DNA from: Gnetum montanum
Lineage: Eukaryota; Streptophyta; Gnetopsida; Gnetales; Gnetaceae
Assembly: GCA_015680685.1 (NCBI GenBank)
Contig: MNCI01033691.1
Location: 52,482-116,481, forward strand
Direction: 5' to 3'
DNA: 64,000 nucleotides
Position 1 is the stretch's first letter; the number at the start of each line of letters is the position of its first letter. The notes under the pieces were generated by a model. It had not been told where the DNA came from and did no database searches. It worked only from the letters and a program-made list of their open reading frames with translations. The translations under genes and the position numbers were made by a program. Below, in pieces: positions 47,887-59,535 of this stretch.

Positions 47887-48470
47887 TGATGAGTGGCGAG
47901 GTACCCCTACACTCAACCATACGAATATGAGTGTTCTCACGTGCAATCTGGTCAAACTCCGCAGACAGACTAGTTGTGGCACCTAGATAGTTAGCCTTAG
48001 GTCGCAGTTCGCTATCTTCCCACCTGGACTAGTATTATTATATTTGTCATGTATGGTTTAGTCCAGAGTGAGGTGTATGATGTGATCCTAATCTAATGCT
48101 ACTCCTGAAGGCAGTGGAAGATAATATTGACTAAGCTAAGCTAGGAGGAAAAGGGTAAGAGAATCTAATCTAGCCTAAGTGTGATGAGCATTCATTCCTT
48201 GATCATTCGTACACATCTTGGACCTTGTGCATGACTACCACTGGGATTACCAAGTGCAGATCCTAGGTACACCACTGGGATACCAAGTAGTGACACTTAA
48301 ATGCTTGTAATCAAGTCGTACTCAATCTGCGTTACTAGGAGATAAGGGTGAGAGAGACTAATTAAGAAAGTAGTAAATAACAATTAAATAAATAAACAAA
48401 GTGACTGCTACAATGATGAAGTAATCTCGATCTTTATTGCCGGTCATGTGCATGTCCAAGTAATCTCGAT
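47887..48470 (-). mobile_element. LTR fragment fused to gag piece
   Basis: On the minus strand the LTR ends in GCCACTCATCA at 47887. Its other end is lost: at about 48470 the sequence jumps from the R region (ACTTGGACATGCACATGACC) to gag-adjacent DNA. It sits directly against the pararetrovirus relic. Confidence 0.8.
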
Positions 48471-48509
48471 TTTTCCACCTCAAGATTGGTTGACTTCTCC
48501 TTTTTATGA

Positions 48510-48930
48510 TCATGGACCCTTGTTAAGTTGAGATTTTGGTCTCGTTGATGTTTTTCAACACTCTCCTATCTAGCTAATTCTCCTTCTTCTTTTGCTACCC
48601 GCTTAACAAGCTCTTGAACTTGATGGGTTTGTAGTTCGTATAGTTGACCTTGGGCATACGTTCCTAAGGTCTTTCTTGTTTCATTACGTAGCCCATCAAT
48701 GATATGGTACGTTAGCCTTTCCTCGGAAAGCCCATGGCCTGGAAAGTTGTTTAACAACGCATAATATCTTTCTAAGGCCATGTCCAAGGGTTCATGTTGT
48801 GCTTGTTTCCATCCTTGGATTTGTTTCCTCAAGGCTGACACTCTTGCATAGGTTTGATATTTTTCGTTAAAGACTTCTCTAAGAAATGCAAACATATCGC
48901 AGTCCTTAACCTGAAAACATCAATCGGGAG
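48510..48930 (-). pseudogene. gag fragment, minus strand
   Basis: An open frame of 109 codons (48895-48566) has WKQAQHEPLDMALERYYALL, LSEERLTYHIIDGLRNET and YELQTHQVQELVKRVAKEE. It is the same gag core as element D (53500-53760) and is better preserved. It belongs to a deleted copy whose LTR piece is 47887-48470. Confidence 0.8.
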
Positions 48931-48949
48931 AAGTTGGACACTTTTAAGA

Positions 48950-51490
48950 AATTCAAATAGGCACTCATTATTTCGGATCTCTCCATTCAGTCATGAGGGA
49001 TATGGCCACCTATGCTGATCATTTGGGGTCCTTAGTTCTTTTTAGTTTTTTTTTTACACATTTTTGTTTTACAAATTTCTTTAACTTTTCTTGTTTTTGT
49101 TTTACAACATCGTTTATACCTTTTTCATTTCTTTGTGTGTGTGTTATCCATCTTGTCAAGTTTGTCATTTAATAAGTGTTCTTAATGATGGTATGAACTA
49201 TTTTTCTATTGATTGCTAATGTTTGGTTTTTACCTTTAAGTTATGATGTTGATACTAAGGTATGGTTCTTTTGATATAGCAGGCAATGAGTTCACTTCAT
49301 CCATACATCCACAAATTTCTATGNGTTTTCTTATTAAGTTTTCCTTCCTGTTTCGATGTTACTTAATTATTAGGAAGTTGAGCTAATAAAAATAACAAAG
49401 TCTTTGCATGGTGTGGTTCTCACGCATAAACACATAAAAAAAACACACACACAACTGTGATAATTCAAAGCACACCCCTTAGACGAAATAATCATTTGGG
49501 CTACAAGCACTGGTTATGGAACTAAAATAAAAATGTTCCCTCTAACTAAGGCCCTTCTCGCTTCCTATTCTCTCCTCGTTTCGTTGGAATGGTGGTGGCT
49601 CTTTGGGAAGGCATTCTTATTACTTCAAGGGGATGGATTGGCTGAATGCATTAATGCAAAGTCACTGGATGTGGTTTGTTTGAGGCCAGACTTGGAATGG
49701 GATCTACGAGGTCACATTAATCATTAACTACACAAGGGGCTGTACACCACCTTATTCTTGGGATTCCATTCCATCCTCTTCTCTCCATCCTTCTCTCCAT
49801 TGTTCACCTCATTGCCGGTTGTATCATTAGTGTATATTTTTGTTGATGCATTGTTTTCTTTTTGGTAAATTCTTGTGGTTAAGACTTTAACTCTTGTTTC
49901 TAAATGACATTCCTAAAGCCTACGTACTCTTTGAATGTGGGTTTGTCAAGGCATTAAGGGCATGAGCCTACTTTGGGGAGGACCCACTGACATTCCTATT
50001 TGGTGCATTAGTTAAATTCTCTCCCTTAACATTTTTGCAATCCACTTTATTTTGTTCATTTCCATCTTGACATCCATTTCATCAACGTTATAGTTGTCTT
50101 TTTCTCCATATTTCTTATTCTTTTTCTTTATCCATTCTATCGCTACCGGAGGTTTGCTGTTAGTCATGGGGCTCTGAACCCAATTTTTTTCAATTTTCTC
50201 CTAACCCCTACACCTTTGGTAGTCACCACTATGATATCTCTAGATCCGTATTAGCCATACCACAACTCAGCCAATGGACCTTTCACCGAAGCAAGGTATC
50301 AATTGCATTATGATTCATTTACCCTTGCTAATATAAATACTGTGTTGTGTGTGTAGATGGCAATCATGCAACAATGGATTGGATCTAGAGAGAAAACTTG
50401 GAATGGATCGGTGCTGAAGCAGCTATGCAAAGAATGAGATGGATGGCATGCTTACGGATGGACAATGAAAGGTGCAATCTTAGCATTGGTAGTAGCAAAA
50501 TTCCTCTCTTTCGTAGCTACCAAATAAGGCCTGATGTCAAATGTATAAAGTGTTCACTCTTGTTGTTGTGAACACCAGTTTTGTCTTGTCTTGTAATGAT
50601 GATCCGTTCACATGTCATCCCATTCACCATTAGTTCCATTTGAGTCAATAATCCCATACCGTCCCAATATTTTGTAAGGAACTTGAGGACGAGTTTTTAT
50701 TTAGTCATGGGGATATGATGGGATGTGATATCGACACGATGTAGTAGTGTGCCGTCAAATCTATAAATAAGAGGCGGCTCTCCCTTGTTTCTCATTCTAG
50801 GCCTAGATTGTAGCAAAAATCTGGCAGTTTTACCTCTCCAGAGATAGAATAATTTCCATGTGCCCGTAGTAGGAGCTCCAAAGTGAACGGATCTTTATTC
50901 AAGCAAATATTGTACCTAAACACAAGTTTGTGTATGGAAATAAAGACGAACTTCTTAGATAAACCTTGCAGTGCATGGACTAAGCTAGATAGGACTTTAT
51001 TTACTGTTATTTATTGTTTACCATTTAAATGCTTTATTAGTTGATTAATTCTCTCTCAACCCTTCTCTCCTAGTTAAGTGCATTCACTACAACTGCTTTC
51101 AGCACGTGCGTTACGCTTGGTGATCCTAGTAACGAATAGCGTTTGGTAACCAAGGTTGCATTGGTTCAGGGTGTGAATGGTAAGTGGGAACGGATACTGA
51201 TGCTAGGTTAATTAAGGCTTAGTGAGTTAGTTAAGGTTAGTTAACTAGTCTCTTCACCCTTCACCTCATTAGCATAGGAGATAAAACAGAAAAGACATAA
51301 AAATCATATACCTCAGACTTACTTAACCATATAACCGTGACAAATACAAGTAAGTCTGGGAAGACAATAAATGATTAACCTTAAGTGTTCCATGAGGTGT
51401 GTAGGCACTTAGTCTACGGAGTTCGACTGGATCGCGCGTGTAACGCTCGTATTCGTATGGTTGAGTGTAGGGGTACCTTGCCACTCATCA
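48950..51490 (+). mobile_element. Element F: 3' internal region and 3' LTR
   Basis: 48950-50715 is the non-coding 3' internal region of an Athila-like element and matches 61500-59536 (element E) in reverse. The purine tract CATGGGGATA precedes the LTR at 50716 (TGATGGGATG) to 51490 (CCACTCATCA); a TATA box is at 50762. No coding frame was recognised. The 5' part is missing. Confidence 0.75.
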
Positions 51491-51521
51491 TTATCATTAG
51501 GAACACTTATTAGGTGACAAA

Positions 51522-51596
51522 ATTATTGTAGTATAGTGGTGAGTATTCCCGCTTGTCACGTGGACGACCCGAATTCGATTCTCGGCAACGGTGCCA
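51522..51596 (+). tRNA. tRNA-Asp(GUC) relic with CCA, joined to an LTR
   Basis: 72 nt align along their full length with plant tRNA-Asp: GTAGTATAGTGG in the D arm, anticodon GTC in TTGTCAC, and TTCGATTCTC in the T arm. CCA follows at 51594-51596. One base later the LTR at 51598 begins. Nuclear tRNA genes do not encode CCA, and the 3' 18 nt are the complement of the primer site used by this LTR family (compare 52836-52853). It is therefore probably a reverse-transcribed primer tRNA and not a working gene. Differences from the usual sequence are nearly all C-to-T or G-to-A. Confidence 0.8.
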
Positions 51597-51597
51597 A

Positions 51598-52444
51598 TGA
51601 TGAGTGGCGAGGTACCCCTACACTCAACCATACGGATACAGGCGTTACATGTGCGATCTGGTCAAACTCCGCAGATTAAGTGCCTACATGCCTTATAGAA
51701 CACTTAAGGTTAATCATTCGTTGTCTTCCCAAACTTACTTGTATTTGTCACGGTTGTATGGTTAAGTAAGTCTGAGGTATATGATTTTTATGTCTTTTCT
51801 GTTTTATCTCCTATGACTAATGAGGTGAAGGGTGAAGAGACTAATTAACTAACTTTAACTAACTAACTAAGCCTTAATTAACCTAGCATCAGTATTTGGT
51901 TCCACTTACCGTTCAGACCCTGAACCAATGCAACCTTGGTTACCAAATGCTATTCGTTACTGGGATCACCAAGCGTAACGCACGTGCTCGAAGCGGTCAT
52001 ACTGAATGCACTTAACTAGGAGAGAAGGGTTGAGAGAGAATTAATCAACTAATAAAGCATTGAAACGATAAATAATAAATAATAGTAAATAAAGTCTTAT
52101 CTAGCTTATTCGATGCACTGCAAGGTTTATCTAAGAAGTTCGTCTTTATTTCCGTACACAAACTTGTGTTCAAGTACAATATTTGCTCGAATAAAGATCC
52201 GTTCACTTTGGAGCTCCTACTGCGGGCACATGGAAATTATTCTATCTCTAGAGAGGTAAAACTACCAAATTTTCACTACAGTCTAGGCCTCGAATGAGAA
52301 ACAAGGGAGAGCTGCCTCTTATTTATAGATTTGACGATGCACTGCGATATCGAGTATGTGATATCGCAGGGGAAGACGTGATATCGCAACGAATGTGATA
52401 TCGCGTACACGATATCACAGCCCATGCGATATCGTGTCCCATTA
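51598..52444 (-). mobile_element. LTR (847 bp), minus orientation, next to the tRNA relic
   Basis: On the minus strand it runs from TAATGGGACACG (first bases mutated from TGATGGG) to CCACTCATCA and is followed by T and the complement of tRNA-Asp. GATATCGC palindromes lie at 52340-52440, upstream of TATAAATAAGAGG on the minus strand. At 52444 it abuts the LTR remainder of element D. Confidence 0.85.
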
Positions 52445-52835
52445 GTAACCCAGTAGCGTACCTAGGATCTGCGCTTGGTAATCTTAGTGGTAGTCATGCA
52501 GGAAGTCCAAGATGTGTACGGAATAATTGAGGAATGGATGCTCAAAGCACTTAGGCTAGCTAGATTCTCTCTTACTCTTTCTCTCTTAGCTTAATCAATA
52601 TTACTTTCCATTGTCCTCAGGAGTAGCATTAGCATAGAAACACATCATACATCTCACTCTAGACTAAACCATACGTGACAAAGCTAATGCTAGTCCAGGT
52701 GGGAAGACAGCGAACTGCGACCTAAGGGTAACTGTCTAGATGCCACAACTAGTCCGTCTGTGGAGTTCGACCGGATCGTGTGTGTAACGCTCGTATTCGT
52801 ATGGTTGAGTGTAGGGGTACCTCGCCACTCATTAT

Positions 52836-52853
52836 TGGCGTCATTTCCGGGGA
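52836..52853 (+). promoter_or_regulatory. Primer-binding site complementary to tRNA-Asp
   Basis: TGGCGTCATTTCCGGGGA, one base after the LTR end. It matches the complement of the 3' end of plant tRNA-Asp with a few changes. The same site is at 43523-43540 in element C. Athila-type elements are known to use tRNA-Asp. Confidence 0.75.
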
Positions 52854-53166
52854 TGGTGCTAGTTATCTAGATTAGTTATATCATACAAGGTCACTGTATA
52901 GGAATTAATGATATATATTTTAGAAAGAAATAATTATAAAATGTTACATATAGATTCACACACAATTGCACAACCATGCCTCTCCTACAAGACTATAATA
53001 ATGCCACATCTAGTGAGGAAGTTCATTGGAGAACCAACAAACTATATGACAATAAAGATTGGAGCATGCAACTCGAGGTGGGGGTTTCTTATAAACTAAA
53101 CGAAAGCAACGTCATCCCAACACATGAAAGCATAACTTACCTGATGACGATGAACCCCCATTAGCC

Positions 53167-54959
53167 ATGACAAGCCTAACACCAATACAAGAGGCTATTC
53201 GAATCTCTCGTAGGCATCGTAAAGAGAGCCGTCTACCCAGGCTTGATTTAAACAACTTTCCCAATTTTTCAGGAGGTTATGACTTAGATCTGCATCAACA
53301 ATTACAAGCCTTCTACGATGCCTGCGCATGGAACAACATTGATAACGGTTGGCAAAAACTCAAGCTCTTTCCTATGACACTCGTTGGCCAAGAAAAAATA
53401 TGGTATAGATCGTTAAAACCAAATTTAATATGATGTTGGCCAACAATGGTAGACCTCTTTAACAAAAGATATCAAACCTATGAAAAAGTGTCAGCCTTGA
53501 GGAAACAAATCTAAGAGTGGAAACAAGCACAACATGAACCCTTGAACATGGCCTTAGAAAGATATTATGCACTGTTAAACAACTGCCCAGGCCATGAGTT
53601 TTCTGAGGAAAGGCTAATGTACCATATCATTAATGGGCTTCGTGATGAAACAAGAGCAGCCCTAGGGATGTATGCCCAAGGTCAACTATACGAACTACGA
53701 ACCCATCAAGTCCAAGAGCTTATTAAGCGGATAGCAAAAGAAGAAGAAGAAATGGCTAGATGGGAGAGTGTTGAAGAACATCAACGGGACTAGAATCTCA
53801 ATTAACAAAGGTCCATAATCACAAAAAGGAGAAATCAACCTATCTCAAGGAGGAAGAACCATCTTTTCCAGTACAACAATTGTTAGAGGAAGTAGAGGCA
53901 AAGATCAATAAGATGTTGGAATGGATTCATAAAAAGTGTGGAGAATATATCGATATTATTGGAGATAGAGTTTTGACAACTCGAGAAACAGGACAAAATA
54001 TCATTAGACAATCGGAAAGAAGGGATGAGGAAAATAAGAGCTCAACTTCCAATCATACGTATGAATGCAACATTTGCCTATACGATCACCCCAAGGGTTA
54101 ATGCCCAATCCTGTTACATTTATATAAGCATTGGGGAAGCACGTGACACCGAGAGTTTGTATAGAGGTACTGTGTTCGATCACAGTGGCAACAATCCTAG
54201 TTGTGGGGGAAGCCACCACTAAACTGGAGACACCCTTTGCATCATCCAAATTTAAATGCTTATCTTGTTCAACATCCTGTTTCTCCAACTAGGCCAACAT
54301 ACTCTATCTCATCGCATTATTATTCCCCTTAGTACTATTAGCCCATGTCCTCAACACAACCACTACCTTGTGTACCTTATACTTCTCCTAATTTTCAACG
54401 TTCTCATCCTTTTCCTTCTTCTACATTGCCACCTATTGTTCCTGAAGTGCTTGCACCACAACAACAATCCACAAACGTCACTTGTGCTAATATTACTAAT
54501 AGCAGTGAGAGGCCTCCTCAACATCAAAGGCGTCCCTTCTTTAGAGATGACCCTAAGAAGGGACAACACAATTCCAAGGCCACTACATCCTCCAACTCGG
54601 CACAAGTCCAACACTGTGGTGCATCCTTCTCTTTGAACCCAACGCCTTGTGTGACTTCATCAGGGCCACCAGTTAACATTCCAACAACCATATAGCCCGA
54701 TAAATACATCCATGGAGGGTGACATCCTGGTGCTTGCATACCATCTTATGGTCACAAATATCATAGTGGGTCAACTCCTTACCAGGGAACCACAGCTTAT
54801 AAATTGCCCCACTGCGCTTACTATAATCAAGTGTATGAACCCCAATGGGGTAAGTATGATCAAGTCCCAATATTTCCAACATGTAAGGATCCTCATCTTC
54901 CATTTATTAATCCTTGCCATCCTCAACTGTTTAGTTATGGGGGATATCCCCCATTCTAG
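53167..54959 (+). pseudogene. gag of element D
   Basis: The N-terminal core (LPRLDLNNFPNFSGGYDLDL, then WQKLKLFPMTLVGQEKIWYR) and ERYYALLNNCPGHEFSEERL with GLRDETRAALGMYAQGQLYE follow the plan of Ty3 capsid proteins. A zinc knuckle of the form CX2CX3HX4C is at about 54069-54107, its last Cys after a stop. A Pro/Ser/Gln-rich part and a Tyr/Pro/His-rich tail lead to the likely natural stop TAG at 54957. Stops at about 53431 and 53512 and several frameshifts break it. The upstream frame 52976-53164 may hold the true N-terminus. Confidence 0.75.
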
Positions 54960-56842
54960 TAACAAGCAGGATTAATAAGCACTTTTTATTTTCTTTAATT
55001 TTACAACTTTTTGTTTTCCAGTTTTTCATTTTTCAAATTTCTTGTTTTATCTTTTTGTCTTTTTATAAGTAATCTCATCTACGAATGAAACACTTATGTG
55101 GCTCGTTGGTTGAGGTGTGTTCTATGTTATCGAGTCTTGAGTAATTAATTATTTTGACAGTGAGCCCATTACACCCACTCATCCACTCTACAAATAAGAG
55201 GTTCTATTCGAGGGTATAGTGATATTCTTGACATTCTTAAAACTTAAAATTAATTTTGTGTTCATTGTACCTAGAATGAAGAAGGATGGATGAAGAGGGA
55301 ATGATTAGAGTGTGACATCAAGGGGACTTGTGGATTCTCTTTGGTGATGTCTGTGGGAGTTATCATGCAATGTGGTTGTACTAAGATCCTTGTAGATCTA
55401 ATGAAAAATGGGAGTAAGAGTAATCAAAAGGGCACTTAAAAATCCAATGCTGTTCTAGGGGGTCCCACTGGAAAGACATGCACCCATGCCTGAAGGTTGG
55501 CGGCTTCTCTGGATTCAGCAACAGGAAAAAAAAGAAGAGAAAAAGAAAATAAAACGAAAAGAAAAGTGCCACAAAAAAAAATCACTACTCCTCCCTTGAA
55601 TAAAATGCTAAGTGATCGTACACCTTGTTGTTATGGTACTCTCATAGTTGCTCATCATGGGATAAAACAATGCGATGTCACTGATTAGAGGAATGGACTT
55701 GGTCCTGATCTTGGAACGACGGGTTAATGACACGTTAATCATGCTTTACACGTAGGATTCACTGTGCCCTGGGTCAGTTACCTCATGTCCCAATATCTAC
55801 AATCCCTTCTATAGTTCGTCTCATCTCACTGTTTGTGTAATTGTAGCTCGTGTTGTATGTAATGTAGAATTAGTACCTCATTCCAGTGATATTTACATGT
55901 GTGTGTTTTGTGGAATTAGTGTGGATTACATTTAACCCTTTGAGTGCCCATGAAAACTTTTGAGTGTGGTTACGCAAGGGCATTAAAGGTTGGAACCTAC
56001 TTTGGGGAGGACCCACTTGCGTAATTTTTGTAATTTGCACTCATGGCCCATCTTCCACAGACCATTTATTACCCTTAGCACATTGCCAGCGATTTTCTTT
56101 CCCTTATTACTATCCCTTCGATTCAACATTCCTATGAACCATCACATAGCCCTTTTTTCTACCATCCAAGGTCCTTATTGATAAATTCCACACCATCATA
56201 ATTTTTGTGCCTTCAGAACTAGTTGAATTACCTTGGAACCCTTTAACAATCATCCAAATGTCCTTAGTTTACATCATTTAATTTTGAAAAAAAATATTAA
56301 AAATTTGGTACATTCTCTAAGTGCCCTAACTTCGATGAAAATATATATACATGACCCCCATGTGCTAATCAACATCATTTGCAACTGTTCACATAGGGAA
56401 AGTTTTTCAAATTTCTCTCTATGACTTGCGATTATGCGTTCCTTGCTTTCATATCCATAACTCGCTCGTTGGTACTCCGATTTTCATTTCGTTTGAACCT
56501 ACTTGAACCTGGAGTGTTTAGCTTAGTTATGGGGGAGGGGCACATGTAGAATAGTGCATAAATTTTTTGAAATTCTTCATCACCCAAAGGACATTATTAA
56601 GGGTAATTAGTTATAAAATTAAGGATAAATGTGCCAAAAACAATTTCATTCTCCTAGTTATACCGAGAAAGTAGATTTGGAAGCCACCTAAGCAAGAGGA
56701 CTCAACATTATAATCTTTTGGGGACATGTTCTTCTAATAATTAACATCACACGGAAATAAAGTAAATCTATTAAGGCAAGCAGTAAGGTATAACCTAACT
56801 TTGGTAACAACCTTACTAACGATTAGCCTCATGTGATTGTAG
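54960..56842 (+). other. Non-coding internal region of element D
   Basis: No recognisable frame. It shares TTTGGGGAGGACCCACT (55995) with the internal regions of elements F (49975) and E (60289). It ends in GTGATTGTAG just before the ORF2 ATG, which could be a splice acceptor. Confidence 0.6.
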
Positions 56843-57610
56843 ATGGCCTCGAAACGAGGACAACAGGAAGGTCCTACTCAAGGTGGGAGCAAACGACCTA
56901 GGAGAGGAAGAAGACAAGATCCTACCAGACAACATGCAAAGTAGGAGGAACAATCATTTAGCATTGATCAAGAGGACCCTGCTACTGTACAATCAAGGTA
57001 GGCAGAAGGAGGAGTGGCTGCTGCGGCTGAATAGGGACAACATCTCATGTTATCCCAGGATTATGTTCAGGCCATTCACGAGAAGTCCACATTCACTGTA
57101 GTGATTGTGGAGTTAAACTTTGGATCTTTCACAGAATTTGCTCTGGAGGCCGTTAGGGATCACCTCAAAGGATCCCCATTATGGCCTATCCTCTCTGAAA
57201 GCGGTGCCTGGTACTTAGGGGAAACGTACTAATTTTGGCACAGCAAAGAAGAAGGCACCATGCTTAACATTTGTGGTGTGACTATTGATTTCTCTATTCA
57301 AGCCATTTTGGAAGTATTAAGCCTTCTGAATACGGGGCCAAAGGTTGCTCAGAACTAGCTGGACACTTTCAAAATCGAGCAACTTAATAAACTGTTGACA
57401 GAAAATAGAAGGATGGCGGAAGAAAAAGAGAAGGCTAACTGGGATGCCTCTATGGCACAAGCGTAAACTTACACACATGCAAAGGCACTTAAGGCCTTAC
57501 AAGAGGAGAAACTCCAGGCCATACTTCAACGCCACCAAATCCCAAGACCTGGAGTGCAAGAAAATGGAAAGACACCTATGGAGGAGCCACCGCCACCAGG
57601 AACTACATGA
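56843..57610 (+). pseudogene. ORF2 of element D, at the env position, function unknown
   Basis: A single frame of 255 codons from ATG 56843 to TGA 57608 is interrupted only by six TAG/TAA codons, the first at 56942. There is no frameshift. The N-terminus is basic (SKRPRRGRRQ), the middle is globular-looking (57050-57340), then a coiled-coil (QLNKLLTENRRMAEEKEKA) and the end EEPPPPGTT. It stands between the non-coding region and the 3' LTR, the place where Athila elements carry an env-like ORF. I see no convincing signal peptide or membrane segment, so env is not shown by the sequence. Element C has the same end. Confidence 0.6.
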
Positions 57611-57801
57611 GTTCCATCAATTTTGTAGCAGTAGGATTTTCTTTTGCATTCTTTATGTTGTGTGTCAATTTTACTTCAATTCCACACTGTGGCATAAGCC
57701 CATTTTCACCATCCAATAATCCCGTACCTATCCACTGTGTAATCAATGGAGCTTGTTCTCACTGTAACTCGAGGACGAGTTTTCACTCAGTCGTGGGGGT
57801 A

Positions 57802-58455
57802 TGATGAGTCACAATTTTGTTAGCCACGATATCGCGGCTTGTCTCCTCATCTATAAATAAGAGGTAGATAGTTTCGATAGAGAGTTTTTCAATTCTTATT
57901 TTTAGTGTTAATTTTTATGTAGTTTTTCTCTCAACCCTTTTCCTCCCAGTGTATGCCCACAATGTGGTGAATGTAATTGTATGACATCCTTTATTCGAGT
58001 GTGACGTACTTGGACATGCACATGACCGACAATAAAGATCGAGATTACTTCATCATGTAGCATTCACTTAATTCAATTAATTATTTATTTAATTGTTAAT
58101 TACTTCTTTCCTAGTTAATCTCTTCTCATCCTTAAACTCCTGTTAAACGCAGAATGAGTACGACTTGATTACAAGCATTTAAGTGTGACTACTTGGTAAC
58201 CCAATAGNTGCTTAGTCAATATTACTTTCCATTGTCCTGAGGAGTAGCATTAGCATAGAAACAGATCATACACCTCACTCTGGACTAAACCATATGTGAC
58301 AAAGCTAATAGTAGTCCAAGTGGGAAGACAGCGAACTGCGACCTAAGGCTAACTATCTAGATGCCACAACTAGTTTGTCTGCGGAGTTCGACTGGATCAC
58401 GCGTGTAACGCTCATATTCGTATGGTTGAGTGTAGGGGTACCTCACCACTCATCA
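57802..58455 (+). mobile_element. 3' LTR of element D
   Basis: TGATGAGTCACA ... CACTCATCA, TATA box at 57852 (TATAAATAAGAGG) with one GATATCGCGG upstream. A single n at 58207 marks a join that has lost part of the LTR, seen by comparison with 52445-52834 and 48180-48330. Confidence 0.85.
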
Positions 58456-58754
58456 GCCTCCAAGTGATAGGAATTTATAGGGTTGCATAGATCCCGAGAC
58501 ATCACATCAATGATGACATAGAATAGGCTACAACATTGTAGCTATGATATCATTGATATGACATTGCAATGATAAAAAATTTGGTTTTATCATACCCTCA
58601 CAATTTATTAGAAACTCGTCCTTGAGTTAAAACAAAATGAGGATATAGTCCCTTGTAAAATTAGGAGGTAGACGTGATTTGACATGACTGGCTATTTACA
58701 TGACTCTTGTAAATGCTCCATTGGTGTGTTTACAAAATGACACAGTAACATGAC
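58456..58754 (-). mobile_element. Older LTR remnant between elements D and E
   Basis: At 58592 CATACCCTCACAATTT followed by AAACTCGTCCTTGAG is the reversed purine tract plus 3' internal region of this family. So 58456-58595 is the U3 of an older minus-strand copy and 58600-58754 its internal region. Confidence 0.55.
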
Positions 58755-59535
58755 TGATGAGTGGCGAGGTACCCCTACACTCAACCATACAAATACGAGT
58801 GTTTCACGTGCAATTTGGTCGAACTCTAAGGACTAAGTGCTTACGCGCCTTAATGGAACACTCAGGGTTAATCAATTGTTGTCTTCCCAAACTTACTTGT
58901 ATTGTCATAGGTGTATGATTAAGTAAGCTTGAGGTATATGATTTTTATAGCTTTTTGTCTTTTTATGTCTTTTGCTAATAAAGGAAAGGAGAGAGAATTA
59001 AGTGACTAACTTACACTAACTATTCATTAACTAAGTTCTAAACATTCCTAACACTAGTATCCGTTCCCACTTGCTGTACACATCCTAAACCAATGCAATG
59101 CTGCTGGGATTACCAAACGCTAATTGTTACTGGGTTACCAAGCGCTACATGCATGCTCGAAGCGGTCGTACTGAGTATATTTAACTAAGGGGGTTGAAGG
59201 TTGAGAGAGATATTAATTAACTAGAAAATCATTTAAACATTCAATAATAATTAATTACTATTTAGCTTAATTTGTATACTGCAAGGTTTATCATAAAGTT
59301 CATCTTTATTACTGTACACAAATGTGTGCTCAGGTACAAATTTCTTGAATAAAGATTCGTTCACTCTATGACTCTTACTGCGGGCACACAGAAATTATTC
59401 TAACTCTGGACTAATAAAATTGCAAGAGTTTGGCTAAGGGTCTAAGTCTAACTATCTTGAACAAAGGACGCCGCCTCTTGCTTATAGAAGATGAGGCAGG
59501 ACGCGATATCGCATGCACGATATTGCGGCTCATCA

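Larger units (their letters stand above)
52445..58455 (+). mobile_element. Element D: gag-plus-ORF2 LTR retrotransposon without pol
   Basis: Parts in order: truncated 5' LTR 52445-52834, primer site 52836, gag 53167-54959, non-coding 54960-56842, ORF2 56843-57610, purine tract GTCGTGGGGGTA, 3' LTR 57802-58455. No protease, RT or integrase is present between the LTRs. The two LTRs share GTAGTCCA-type and GGAGTAGCATTAGCATAG segments. Same layout as element C, so this is a family and not a chance deletion. Confidence 0.75.

Noticed and set aside
51522-51596. A functional tRNA-Asp gene
   Set aside because: CCA is encoded, the acceptor stem has an A-C mismatch and wobble pairs, and it is joined to an LTR at the primer-site position; a reverse-transcribed primer explains it better.
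56843-57610. Calling ORF2 an envelope gene
   Set aside because: The position fits Athila env-like ORFs, but no signal peptide, membrane span or glycoprotein features are seen.
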